64,000 bases of DNA from Ottelia alismoides (taxonomy: Eukaryota; Streptophyta; Magnoliopsida; Alismatales; Hydrocharitaceae). Both the position numbers and the translations under genes were made by a program. The DNA is taken from contig JAZKJV010011598.1 in assembly GCA_037367405.1 (NCBI GenBank), positions 930,001 through 994,000 on the forward strand. Direction: 5' to 3'. Of the stretch, positions 1 through 10,950 are shown piece after piece. Position 1 is the stretch's first letter. Each line of letters starts with the position of its first letter. A model generated the notes under the pieces. That model was not told where the DNA came from. It did no database searches and saw only the letters and a program-made list of their open reading frames with translations.

Positions 1-1360
1 AGATAGGGAAAATTGAGCATGCTCAATACAAAAGGATATAGTACTACTGGGCATGTGAATGTGCAGAGTTACTCACACAATACAATCAATGCAAACCCCT
101 TTGAATTGATTCACCAGCTCAACACTGAAGGCCGAGGGCGATGGCCTTATTTATCTTGTCAATTTTAGTCTAGTGAGTCAAACAATCTTATACAATCTCA
201 CAGGTGTAGTCCCTTAAGGTAACTCAAGTTCAAGATGGTGAAAGACACCAACAGGAACAAGGTTACTTCTTCTGATGGTATGAGACAAGTGCTTGTAGCA
301 ATAACATGACCCTAAAAATGAGATCAAGCGCTCAGGGCACAAGTCCATGGATTTTTGGCCCTATTCCTTAGGGGGATACATCCTTACCCACTATGTCTGG
401 AGGCAAGTGCATGCAATCAATGAGGGTTTTACTGCCTGTAATGCAAGGTTGCTTTTATTCCAATTTAATTTGGTCAACTTGCATTAATTGATTCCCAATT
501 TTAAGAGTTTAGGTTATCACTTTTAATTAAGTGATTACAAACATCACCTAACATAAAATCCATTTTCTTTTTTCCTTAAGTTGATGAAAACTGAGGGAGA
601 AAGCAAAAAACAGAATGCAATCGAGAATCAATGATGCATGCAATCATTCAGAGATACTTACAATGCTTCCCAGCACTCTCCATGTGGATGCATAGATTGA
701 ATATATAAAATCTATCTATATGATGCAAGTCTAAGAATCACACCTAAGCAACAATTCTATTAAAGGTGAAGAAGTCAATTTAATATGCTATGTGCATCTA
801 TGAATCTCCTAAGATTTTTGTAATTGTGAATCTTATGAGATTGCGGTGTGTGTCCTAAATTATAAAATAGATCAAGCAAAAATGACCTACGATATGTCTA
901 ATTTGGTGTAATGCTTGATTCTAAAATGACACTCAAGTCGAAAACCACTCTCGACAAAACCATCGCATAGAAAAATTAAAGTCCATAGGCCTTCGTTAAG
1001 CACGCGAGATCTCGATCGAGAACCGCTATAAATGGGCAATTAAGTTACAAATAATTACAACTTGACAAAATGGACTTAATTAATATAAATTAATTCTCTC
1101 AAATTAATTTGCTTCATGGGCTCTCCAACAAGCATCTCCAAGCTCCTTGCCTTCATGGTCCTCCGGAAGTCATCGACTCCACGGGTCTACCACAAAACAA
1201 TAAATTATTAAAAAATTCTTAGAGAGAGTCAAAATAATTAATTAAGTAAAGATAACAAATCATAGAATGAATAAAAGAGATAATACAAGCTCAAAATAAT
1301 TGGCCTAAAAATCACTAAATAAATATTTAGACCTAAAAATTATCACAAAATGTGTTGTAT
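1..1360 (-). other. E5 untranslated leader between primer site and gag
   Basis: No open frame of note. Positions 60-180 share phrases (ACTCACACAATACAA, TCACCAGCTCAACA, GTCAATTTTAG) with the E3 leader around 55150-55265 and the E4 leader around 4380-4440. This places the stretch between the primer binding site and gag, read on the minus strand. I see nothing else in it. Confidence 0.6.
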
Positions 1361-1377
1361 CCCCAACAAAGGCACCA
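1361..1377 (-). other. E5 primer binding site (tRNA-Asp type, degenerate)
   Basis: The reverse complement reads TGGTGCCTTTGTTGGGG, a decayed form of TGGCGCCGTTGCCGGGG, the complement of the tRNA-Asp 3' end used by Athila/Tat elements. It lies 2 nt from the LTR terminus at 1380. Confidence 0.7.
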
Positions 1378-1379
1378 TA

Positions 1380-3593
1380 TGATGAAGCGCTAAATGCATA
1401 AGATAATATGTATTTGTTGTAGCACGAGCACATAGCGTATCATACAGAACGGAATAGAAGATCTCTGCGAGGAGGATTCAACTTGAATTTTTAATGTGGG
1501 AAGTCCAGGGTCAAACACAAGGACGCGAGCTATTGAGTGAATGATTTTTAAATGTCAAATATTCTAGGTAGCAATTTAGAGGATGATTATATTAAGCGGA
1601 TGCAAAATTCACATCAATGCAACTTTTTTTGCATATTTTTATGAGCTTAAATTATATGAAGAGAATAATGCACAAAAAATACGATTAACTCTAACACAAT
1701 ACAATGAGACACACAATAAGCAACTTGAGTTAATCACAAAAAATCTCTAAATTAATTAAACATTAACTAAGGCATGAAAACATATCCAATGATGACTTTA
1801 AGCATTAATCTATCTCAAAAGCAATTCAACAAAATTTCACTTTTTAATTTAACTTTGATGCTCAATAGTTTCAACAAGTAATTAAAACCATTAATAACTT
1901 AATGATAATGATTAAAATAACTAATAGTTAGTCATTAATATTCAATGTGATTAACATGTTCAATACTTCAAAAAAAATTCATTTTTAACTTCATTTAAAG
2001 GCTAAATTAAGCTCATAGAATAAGGAATAATTCATGCATGATTTTTAATTTCATATTAGCACCAAAGCATACCAAAAGATAAAGCATCAAATTATCTTTC
2101 AAATGAGACCAAAATCACTTCATTTGGATATATAGATCAAAATATATACAACCTTCAATCCAGGGACATTTTTGAAATAAAAACTGCAAGTTTTTATAAC
2201 TAAATAGAACAAAAGTTGGCTGAAACGTAATTAAAAATTCCGCAATGGTTAATATGCAAAATACCCAAAGGCAGGATGACTTATCTTCAATTCTGAAAAA
2301 GTTGAGGATTGGCATTACAAATTACCCAGTCATGTGCACGTTGCACGTGAACTGTCTAGGTCCGGATATGAGGCTCGAGACACGTATCCTTCTCTGCTGC
2401 TTCACACGAGGTTAGGAGGCAGGCTCGCCACACGAGCCTGAGGTGTGAACCGCTACTTGGGGCAGTCGACGTGGGCCAATCGGGACCGTTGGTTCTGCCC
2501 AATTAGGGGAGATCAACGGTATCCGCTCTTCTCTTGTTCTTCAGATCTTCTACGAATGGTGACACTTGGGTTAGGATCCGACGAAGCCGCTCGTGCTCCT
2601 CCTTGCTCCACTGCTATCACTAAAGGTCAGATGACCTTCATGAAGATTCCACGAAGGCAGTCGATGCCTAAAGAAGATGAGGGACATCGTGGATCGCTAT
2701 GTCTATGAAGCGTCGTCATCGAGGAAAATGGAGACTGGAGCTTGGTCTCAAATTCTGATCATTGAAGCTATATTGACCTACAACGTTAGTAGACTGCAGA
2801 CAAGGTCCAAGCGGATGATTTGAAGTGGGTATGAGATGGATGAAGGGGTCAATCGACGTGAAGGAATGGATCTCTAATTGGGTTCCACGCTAAGGAGTAG
2901 ACTAGAATGGATCGAGGTGATACGATCATGGAGAAGTGAAATTGATCACTGGAGAGTAATGTGTGAATGATGGATTGAATACGAGGACATCTAGATGAAA
3001 AGATCTTATAATCCTTAACTGAGAAGGACTTTAAAATTTAGTGAAAACTCTAGTGAGATGTAATACAGATCTTACATGGATGTGAAGCAGAAATCACTGA
3101 AGGATTGGACTTGAATCGCTAGTCAGATTGAAGATTGATAGCTTCAGGTCGTTGTGTCGGAATCTGGGCTACTGTTTCGAGCTCAAGCAGAAGCAACAAA
3201 GCTCATCCATCTTAGTGTAAACCAAGGATGTCGTTGGAGGCTTCCACCCCATCTCAGCTCTCTATCTCATCTACTCTCTGTTACATAAAGTTAGAAGGGC
3301 TAGGAGGTTCCTCGCATGAAGGCGGATGGGGTAGAAGTTGCCCGGAGATGAAGGTTTTGATGCCATGGTGGTTTGGAGGTTGTCGGATGAAAGTGGTGGT
3401 TTCAACCACCATACACGGTTGGGGAAGAAAGGGCCGAGCAGATCCAAGGAGTTGGCAAGGATAAGGGTTGATTGGTGTAGAGAATGGCGGCAGTGGTTGA
3501 CAGGGAAGTTGCCGGAGGTGGTTGCGAAAATGGAGAGAAATTGAGGAGTAAATGAAGAGTTGCAACTGTTGGGAGGTGGATGGAGGTTGATGG
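1380..3593 (-). repeat. E5 5' LTR, segment A (U5 side)
   Basis: Begins on the plus strand with TGATGAAGCGC next to the primer site, parallel to the E4 LTR (TGATGAGCCGC, 5335) and the E3 LTR (TGATGAGTCGC, 43707). It shares with them a TC(A/G)AACxCA(A/G)GGA stretch about 100 nt in. It is interrupted at 3593 by E4 and resumes at 8356. The many small ORFs here are not conserved as proteins. Confidence 0.75.
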
Positions 3594-3945
3594 TGATGAA
3601 CCTCAGTTTCATCATCTTTATTTCCTATAATTAACCCCCTTGCTTAAAATTTTGTCAATAAAACCCAGTTAAAGTGTTGTAATTAACAATGTCCTAAATA
3701 AATTAAAAATCACAAAAAATGACAAAATAAAAATTTGTGGTATTTTTAGACTTAAAAATACCCTCAAAAATATTTCGGGTCTTCATTTGATCTCTTCTCC
3801 AGTTTTGGTCAACATGAAACTTGTAGATCTCGTCAAGATCTACAACTTTCATGTTTTGAGCTTTCTCAAATTCGGCCAATATGGCCCTCAAAAATCAGAA
3901 AAACCTTCTGAATAACCAGAATGGGCCACCTTAGCCAAAAAGTTT
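3594..3945 (+). repeat. Inverted copy of the E4 LTR tip
   Basis: Positions 3594 to about 3920 match the reverse complement of 8355 to about 8030 with only three substitutions by my count. Beyond that the two copies differ in a way explained by the palindrome GGGCCACGTGGCCC at 8014-8027: here the other arm (CCAGAATGGGCCAC) is attached instead. The 62-codon ORF found in both copies is LTR sequence, not a gene. Confidence 0.85.
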
Positions 3946-4002
3946 TAAATTTTTCAAAATTTTCAGGTTATAGCTAAAGTAAATATACGGTATATACAGT
4001 AT

Positions 4003-4215
4003 ACCCCCCTATACTTAAATTTTGCTATGTCCTCATAGCACTAGATGTTATAAGTACATAGGTCCATTTAAGTATATAGGAATATACAGGAGCTAAGAGG
4101 TGTTCCCCCTATACTTAGGTTAGAAATAACCTAAGTATAAAGGCAAGAAAAGAGGAGTAGAAATCACAGGGACTCGGGTCCCCCCTATACTTAGGCTGAG
4201 ATTAGCCTAAGTATA
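4003..4215 (-). repeat. E4 3' UTR array of polypurine-tract-like stem-loops
   Basis: Three modules, read on the plus strand: CCCCCCTATACTTAAA at 4005; a perfect 13-bp stem TATACTTAGGTTA/TAACCTAAGTATA with a 4-nt loop (4110-4139); and a perfect 12-bp stem TATACTTAGGCT/AGCCTAAGTATA with a 6-nt loop (4186-4215). On the element's sense strand each ends in AAGTATAGGGGG, the polypurine-tract sequence. This is equivalent to the arrays in E1, E2 and E3. Confidence 0.75.
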
Positions 4216-4309
4216 AAGATGGGAATTGATGTTGGAAAGGACCCAAGGTGAACGAAGAAGAGGAGTGGATTTACAAGTGAGCGGTTTTGAATCTTTGGAG
4301 ATGAAATGG

Positions 4310-5314
4310 AGTGACTAAGGTTTTAGGGTTGTGTAGCAAACATGGCTCAATTCAAGCAAGCAAAAATCCTTAGTTTCACCAACTCACACATGAAACCAAC
4401 CGAAGTTGGTTTATTATCTTGTCAGTTTTATTGGTGATAAAGCCTTAGATATTTACGCGAAAAATGTGAAATGAAAATCAAGGCGTATGCGCGGGTGTTG
4501 CTCTCCCAAAACCGATTTTTACTCCATTTTTTTGGTTGACTTGCAATTAACAGTCCCAGTTTTATTTAGCATTATCACTGAATTAAGGTTAGCACATCAA
4601 TCAGAAAATCATCGTCTACCGTTCATTTCATTTTCCATTAATCCTAGGTGATCAATCTAGGAAATGAAAGCCGAGAAAAACATGTATTCGATAAAAAAAA
4701 CGTGATCTAGGCTAAGCGAGAAATCATGCAGTGATTTGACAATAACACGTGAAAAACTGGGGCCGTTTTGAAAACCAAATCCAACATGTATGCAAGTCGA
4801 AAAAGCCGCACCCAATCATGCATCTATTAGCGGTGATTGATTTTCATTAATTTTAGCTAAGTGATGCGAGATTATGTGCGTATATCATTTAGTGTGTCCT
4901 ACCTACGATCAAGCACATAAAAATATAAAATGAGCTAGGAGAGCCGCGTGCCTACCTAGGTCGACACTCAAGTGGGGACGATCCCCACACAACCACATTC
5001 GTTCGATTACACACGCGAGTCTTCGATCGAAGACCGCTGTAAAAGATGAGTTTATTATAAGCAAAAATAAAATTCGACATTTTTTTCTTTCCTTTCTTAT
5101 CGACTCCAAGCATGCTGCTGCGGCTCCTCGCAGCGGGGAGTATCCTGCTCCTCGCCTCCTTGATCCATCAAGGGCTCTGCCACAAAAACAATAGTTAGAT
5201 ATCAAATAAGGAAGAAAAAAAATTTTATATGCAAAATATATGATCATTTGACCTATAAAAAGAAACACTAAATTAAATGCACAAAAATCCAAAAAATATA
5301 AGAAATGAGCCGTG
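4310..5314 (-). other. E4 untranslated leader
   Basis: Follows the primer site on the minus strand and shares TTTCACCAACTCA and TTGTCAGTTTTA-like phrases with the leaders of E3 and E5. The junction with the 3' UTR lies near 4300-4310, showing that the whole coding region was deleted. No open reading frame is supported. Confidence 0.6.
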
Positions 5315-5332
5315 TCCCCGGCAACGACGCCA
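5315..5332 (-). other. E4 primer binding site (tRNA-Asp)
   Basis: Reverse complement TGGCGTCGTTGCCGGGGA matches the tRNA-Asp 3'-end complement with one mismatch. It is 2 nt from the LTR end. Confidence 0.9.
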
Positions 5333-5334
5333 TT

Positions 5335-8300
5335 TGATGAGCCGCAAAATCGGCCCTTTAAGAGTGCTAGATTAGCACTTCAACATGTCGTAGCAGTCGG
5401 GCTGATTTTGGTCATCAAAGAGACCACCTCATTGATACATGTAAGATAAGAATGCGATGGTCTTTAATTTTTATTTTGCTTGTCAAGAAACCAAGGTCGA
5501 ACTCAGGGACACGAGCCTCTCTCGTATTAATCGGATTTCTATTTGTTTAACTAAGTGTAGAGTTGAAGCAATTATAGGTCAAACTCATGCAGATACACAA
5601 CAACAATGCATTAAGAAGAATAAACATGCATTTTTTTTATCAATTTTTATGCAAATGAATGCACATGCAAAGTATCACAAATATGCCCTAGGTACGAAAT
5701 GATGAGCAAAAGTTAACAACAAGTCAATTCCATATTGAATTAAGATGACAAACTCAATTTGAACAAAGCATGGATTAAATAACAAGAGACACATAGCTAT
5801 CAAAATAATACATCAACATTAAAGTATCCATTATATGAAATGATCATGCCATGAGAAAGTACGTCAAACGAGCTTCGAATGAAACTGAAATCAACTGAAA
5901 CGAAAATATGATGCTCAAGTTATGCAACAATGAAGATAAGGGCATAAATGCAAGAAAACATGAAATGATAACTACAAAAAAGTTCCCTGGAAAGGACTAA
6001 AACGTAATAAAAATAAGTTGCGGGGCCTTCCCTGTAAATAAACCATACGCACGGGGACTTTTTGCAAATTTGGAGAAGTTTGAGGGCTGCTCTGCAAATT
6101 TCCCAGGTACGCACGTGCCAGGCACGTGCGACCCAGGCTCGGACGGAGGCTCGGTCAAGGCAGAGGTTCGGAGGCGCTTCGGGTAGGCTCGGCTGAGGAC
6201 CGGATCCGCTGCAGGCTCGGGGAAGGTTCGGATGTCCCAAGCCTGGAGGCTCGGGGCTGAGGCTCGGTGAAGCTCTGGGGAGGACACGTGGCTGCGTATG
6301 AGCCATCATATCAACATGATCCAATGGCTTGGATGAACTCCGCTGTAGGCGACGTAGCCGTCCCTCAGCCGTTGGATGAACGCCTGGAGGAATCATCCAA
6401 CGACGCCTGTACGTTCTCCTCCATCTGTTGCTGGCGGCGGGAGCCGAGCTCCGACGAGGGAGCTCCAGCTCCGCCACTCCTTCCTGGGCCCGGTGGAGCT
6501 CGTCCGATGCTACTGAAGGATCATCGATGAAGCTTAGAGCTCGGGCGAGGCGATAGTCCCTCTGGCGAAGACCACCAGATCGTTGGAGTCGAGGACGACT
6601 GAGAAGAAGTGGCCTCCGGCGACGCTCCGATCATTGAGAGGGTGACCTGCAAAGTTAGTCCTATAGCCGAAGCACGGGAAGTGGTTGCGTGAGAGAGCGA
6701 AATGGGAGCTCGTCAGGGTGAAGAATGTGGAGGAGCTCGGAGCTCCTCCGCCATGGATGGCGGAGGAGGTGGGTGACAGCGGCCTGAGGTTGCGAAGGAT
6801 ATAGAAGATGGTCGAGGGTAGCGCGTGTAAGGGGGAGTTCAGGCGAAGCTAACAGGATGATCCATGGAGGGTGAAAACGGCCGGAGAGGCCTGATTAAAT
6901 CAACTAAATTAAACGAAAAATCAAAGGAGGAAGAGGGAGCACTTACCTTGTCGGAGGCGGTCGGATGGCTTGGGATGGGGCTCGAATCGAGCCCCGGGGT
7001 CTTCGCTGGACATGGCCAGCCGGTCCATGCAGCTCGAGCGGACACGATGCGCCGCAGCTCCGCCGTGAAGGTCGGAGGGTCTCACCGGGGAAGAACGGGT
7101 CGTCTTCGCTCAATCGCACCGCCTCCCCCTGTCACAGGGAGGCGGAGGAGGGCTGGGCCCCCTCCCATGTAAAGGTGGACAACCGGAACTCGGTGGAGGA
7201 TGAGAGATATTTGAAAGGTGAGTGGCCGGTCAAGGTGATGGTCGTAGTGGGTTTCGAGGGAATTATGGGGTGATAGGGAGGATGACTGGGTTCGTGGACT
7301 GGTGCGCGGTGGAGATGGAAGATGGAGGAACGCCGTGGGGTAGTTGGCGAGTGGAGTTAGTGGCTGGTGAGGGCAAGAAAATAGAAAGGGGGAGTGGTCT
7401 TCGCGAGGTGGAAAACGTGGGCACGAGGAAGAGACGGAGGTTGATGATGACCTCTGTCCGTTGGATCTGGAGATCCAACGGTCGAGATCTAAGCGCGAAA
7501 GAACGGTCTTGATCAGATCCGAGGCGGTGCGATCAAAGGTGGATGAAGACGCCACGTGTCATGCTAAGGAGACGACGCTTAAGGATGGTTTGGATGTGAG
7601 GAAGGCGCGATCGAAGGGTTGAGACTTGCTGGAAGAAGAGACGGCTGAGATCAAAGAGACCCAGGAGCGATCATACGGTTCTCAGCGCCCCACGTGGCGT
7701 TCTTAGCTTGCGGCGCGAACAGAGGGCGGTGATGGGAAGGAGCTGACGATCAAAGGGTTGAGAATCAAAGCGGTAGATGCGGCTCAGATCAGAGGATCGT
7801 GGATGCGATCAAGCGGTCTTTAAAGCGCCACGTGGCGTGCTCTGGTGGGAGCGCAAACGTGCGGTATAGATCGGATGCGGGAGTAGATCTGATGGCTAGG
7901 AATCGATGCGTGCGTGGAAAAGGCCTGGCCATTGGATTTGAAACGAGATCCAACTGTCAGAGGTGGTGGCGGATGAGACAAAGGAAGCCGGGCCACGTGG
8001 CGCCCCCAGAATGGGCCACGTGGCCCAATCAGATTATTCAGAAGGTTTTTCTGATTTTTGAGGGCCATATTGGCCGAATTTGAGAAAGCTCAAAACATGA
8101 AAGTTGTAGATCTTGACGAGATCTACAAGTTTTATGTTGACCAAAACTGGAGAAGAGATCAAATGAAGACCCGAAATATTTTTGAGGGTATTTTTAAGTC
8201 TAAAAATACCACAAATTTTTATTTTGTCATTTTTTGTGATTTTTAATTTATTTAGGACACTGTTAATTACAACACTTTAACTGAGTTTTATTGACAAAAT

Positions 8301-8355
8301 TTTAAGCAAGGGGGTTAATTATAGGAAATAAAGATGATGAAACTGAGGTTCATCA
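5335..8355 (-). repeat. E4 5' LTR (3021 bp)
   Basis: Runs from TGATGAGCCGC (plus strand) to GAGGTTCATCA; on the sense strand it is TGATGAACC...GGCTCATCA. Near its sense-strand start are the terminal palindrome TGATGAA-7 nt-TTCATCA and an 18-bp hairpin (CATGAAAGTTGTAGATCT and complement, 8096-8136). The centre (6100-7560) is GC-rich, with long shadow ORFs on both strands that show no protein family. Confidence 0.85.
6647..6946 (-). other. Candidate intron inside the E4 LTR
   Basis: The minus strand has a consensus donor AAG|GTAAGT at 6947/6946 and an acceptor TTTGCAG|GTC at 6647, 300 nt apart. Plus-strand LTRs in this window carry donor/acceptor pairs in the comparable place. This is inference; no transcript evidence is available. 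Confidence 0.4.
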
Positions 8356-8921
8356 ATGATGAAATCCGAACCATTGGATCTAGATCCAACGGTCCATATT
8401 GAGGCAAAGTAGAGTGAAGAGGCGGGGTCACGTGGGCAGCCATGGTTTCGCCACGTAGCCTAATAAGAATTAAGAGAATTTTAAAAATAAAAAAAAAATT
8501 AAAAATAAATTAGTTAGGAATTGATTTAGAAAAATGATGAACATGAAAGTTGTATATCTATAACTTTCATGTAAAAGTCAAAGAGATCTGAGGTCATTTG
8601 TACACAGATAGAACTCAAATACAAATTAAAACAATATAAAACATTTTTCTTTTATTTTTCTTTTGTTTATTTTTTTGTATTTTTGATATTATTCTATGTT
8701 ATTTTATTTATATACAATATTATACTAATTTTATTTGATTATTAATAATAAATAAATAAAATAATAAACCATAATAGGTCTGTATAATATAATGTAATTA
8801 GTGTCAATTATATACAACACATACAATAATAATTGAAGTTAATTGTAAATGAATATTGTTGAATTATTTAAGTAAGAGAGATAATTATATTGAATTATGT
8901 TGACAAATCTAGGATTTATCA
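8356..8921 (-). repeat. E5 5' LTR, segment B (U3 start)
   Basis: Continues the LTR after E4. It contains an imperfect palindrome CATGAAAGTT...AACTTTCATG (8542-8571), matching the hairpin seen in the E4 LTR, then AT-rich sequence ending GGATTTATCA at 8921. Chromovirus integrase coding sequence starts at the next base. Confidence 0.72.
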
Positions 8922-9400
8922 GTCGCCTGGTGTCCTCGGCAGTCCAATGACGAAATCCATGAAGATACTCTCCCATTTCCACTCGGGAACGGGGAGAGAA
9001 TACAACAACCCTGGTGGTCTTCTATGCTCAGCTTTGGTCATCTGACAGGTCAAGCATATGCTAACATGTTGTGCCACATCATGCTTCATTCCATCTCACC
9101 AGAAATGTTGGCATATATCACGATACATCTTTGTGCTGCCAGGATGAATAAACAATCGTGAACTATGTGCCTCATCAATAATATCTTTGTATAATTGCTC
9201 ATCATCGGGTACAACGACCTGGCCAACCTTCCATAAAGTAGACTCTATCACAACAAAATCATCACATTCGTCCCTAATGGTACACATGTATATGTCTTGA
9301 ATCCAAGGATCTGTCATCTATCCTTCTAGTATACGATCCCAAAGGCTTCTTATCACGGAGGCACGATAATAGATATGGATGCACTCTACGGAGGATACCA
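8922..9400 (-). pseudogene. E6 integrase N-terminal fragment
   Basis: The minus strand encodes the integrase zinc finger: His residues in HPGSTKMYRD and QHFW, then Cys in CLTCQ, followed by WKWE and MDFVIGLPRTPGD, which holds the first catalytic Asp of the DDE core. This pattern (H-H-C-C finger, GLPRTP) is typical of chromovirus integrase. One in-frame stop follows QHFW (TGG to TGA). The second Asp and the Glu are absent because E5 interrupts the gene here. Upstream, a short stretch near 9320-9400 probably comes from the end of RNase H and is joined to gag sequence by deletion. Confidence 0.85.
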
Positions 9401-10692
9401 ATCCGTCAAAGTTGCATGCATATCCCATGTGTATAACCAATTTACAATACTCTCAATACGAGCTCTCCTGCTAAGCCTGGGGGCATTGAGACCGATAATA
9501 ACCACAATAGTTGCATAAGTGGCATCGTACATACAGGGTAGGCGTGGTAGTCGTGTTTGTACTTCGAGTCGGTCCTACTGGGGTTTCTCTACTTTCTACA
9601 ACCCAGATGGTCGAATTGAACTGGTGCCACGTCTGGCAAGTGCCCCTCCTAAGGTAGTCACTGGAGATGAGAGAGCACTACCAGAGAATACCGAACCTGA
9701 AGGATAAAACCGTAGGACTGATCTCTGCTGCTGGATCGGTCAATGTATCAGTCCATATGATCGATGCGGTGTGTATGTAGCCCCATATGGACTCCCAAAA
9801 TGTCTCTCTCCTCGATGTACTCAATTTTCTCTCCGCATCAGTAGCCTCGGAGATAGAAGTGATACGTAGTGCGACCATCTTCTCATGCACCTCTTCCCTC
9901 ATAGATCTGATGAACTTCTCCATATCCTCATCTGGAAAAGCAGTGGTTGCTGGTGTGTCACGACAACTTGGTGCAACGAATAAAATACTCTCTAGCTGTC
10001 ATCCACCCCTGTCCGAGCTCTGCGAATAGTCAGTGTTGGGACTCCTTCCACTTCTCAGAAAAGAAATGGGATCTTAATCTCATCTCAAAATCATCCCATC
10101 TGGGCTCGCGTCTCATCTCGAAAACTGTCGCCTCCCACCGTATCTCAGTGAATGTTGTCAATGAATACTCCATAAAAGATAACCACAAGTCTTGTAGTAC
10201 ACGGATCATCTTAAGTACCTTCATCACCCTCTTCATCCATTGCTCGGCCTCATCTGATGTCCCGGTGCCTTCAAACTTGGGTACATTGGCTCGTTGATAG
10301 GAAGTGAAAACAAGTTGGTGCATGTGAATGGTGGAGTGCCCGTGTGTGTCCTCATATGCAAAGAGTACATGGTCCTTCTCCCTGCCATAATATCCATCCT
10401 TGGCTCCATATACTAGTATCTTCTCATGTGGATCATCGAATTGAGGTTGTTGAACCTCTACATACTGTGGTTGATCATGTCATATTCCATCTTGAGATGG
10501 ATGGTAAGTGAAATCATCCAGCTCCTCAAACCTAATTTATATGTTAGTCTGTCTGACGACAATCTCAGTGTGCTGGGCCAAGATTTGGTCTTGCTGACCT
10601 CGCATGGCAGTCTGCTGCTATTGGAGGTTGATGAGGGCGGTCATGATGCACTCCAAACGATCTGCTATCTCCTGGCTAGATCTTGACGTCAT
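9400..10692 (-). pseudogene. E6 gag, decayed
   Basis: Gag packages the retrotransposon RNA into cytoplasmic particles. The likely start codon is the minus-strand ATG at 10692 (MTSRSSQEIADRL). The capsid part is best seen at 10030-10323 (VPKFEGTGTSDEAEQWMKRV, then WLSFMEY, FEMRLRSHFF) and continues at 9678-9923 (MEKFIRSMREEVHEKMV). A degenerate CCHC knuckle (CNYCGYYRSQCP, missing the GH) lies near 9480-9520. There are several stop codons, some of CAA-to-TAA type, and frame changes. The PR-RT region that should follow is missing. Confidence 0.78.
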
Positions 10693-10935
10693 GGTTCTAC
10701 ACGAGATCCATAATTATTAATCATAATAGTTGATGTTTGCTGATATTTCTAATTGTACTTTTCTCTTCTTGGGATAATATATCAAAATTAATTACAATTG
10801 GTGACATTTGTAGTTATTGAATTTGAATGTCATGTTTCTCTTTCGGATTCGTGACAAGTCGGAGGACTATCACCGTTCGAGAACTTAATGCGATCGAAAT
10901 AGTAATAATGTGAATGTGTGTAGTGGGATACCACT

Positions 10936-10947
10936 GCTCTGATACCA
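10936..10947 (-). other. E6 primer binding site (tRNA-iMet)
   Basis: Reverse complement TGGTATCAGAGC is the classical complement of the initiator methionine tRNA 3' end, 3 nt inside the LTR boundary. Confidence 0.9.
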
Positions 10948-10950
10948 ATT

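Larger units (their letters stand above)
3594..8355 (-). mobile_element. E4: internally deleted Athila derivative with an inverted LTR tip
   Basis: Minus strand order: complete LTR (8355-5335), primer site, leader, then directly the stem-loop array of the 3' UTR, with all of gag and pol missing. The far end is not a normal 3' LTR but about 340 bp of the LTR start in inverted orientation, so both termini read TGATGAACCTC inward. It sits inside the E5 LTR. Flanks are ATGGT (left, overlapping the terminal T) and ATGAT (right), a possible 5-bp TSD with one mismatch and one lost base. It could be mistaken for a DNA transposon with long TIRs. Confidence 0.75.
1..8921 (-). mobile_element. E5: Athila-like Ty3/gypsy element, 5' part (runs off the left edge)
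   Basis: Read on the minus strand, this is a 5' LTR (8921 down to 1380, interrupted by E4), a degenerate tRNA-Asp-type primer binding site and an untranslated leader that leaves the window. The right end (rc TGATAAATCC...) abuts chromovirus integrase sequence at 8922, so E5 inserted into E6. The expected TSD is GTCGC (8922-8926), with its partner outside the window. No gag or pol of E5 is visible here. LTR and leader resemble those of E3 and E4, which supports the Athila assignment. Confidence 0.78.

Noticed and set aside
3703..3891. 62-codon ORF repeated almost identically at 8058-8246, at first sight a conserved small gene
   Set aside because: Both copies lie in the same LTR segment (direct and inverted); identity reflects recent duplication of LTR DNA, not protein conservation.
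5920..6477. 185-codon minus-strand ORF (and a 96-codon partner) in the E4 LTR
   Set aside because: Lies in the GC-rich centre of an LTR, has no domain, overlaps other open frames on both strands, and is not preserved in the homologous E5 LTR.
3594..8355. Interpretation as a MULE or foldback DNA transposon with ~340-bp TIRs
   Set aside because: The ends are the head of an Athila LTR, the right side has a full LTR with a tRNA-Asp primer site, and a polypurine-tract array is present.
9519..10686. Plus-strand ORFs of 62-116 codons across 9519-10686
   Set aside because: They are antisense shadows of the decayed chromovirus gag on the minus strand.
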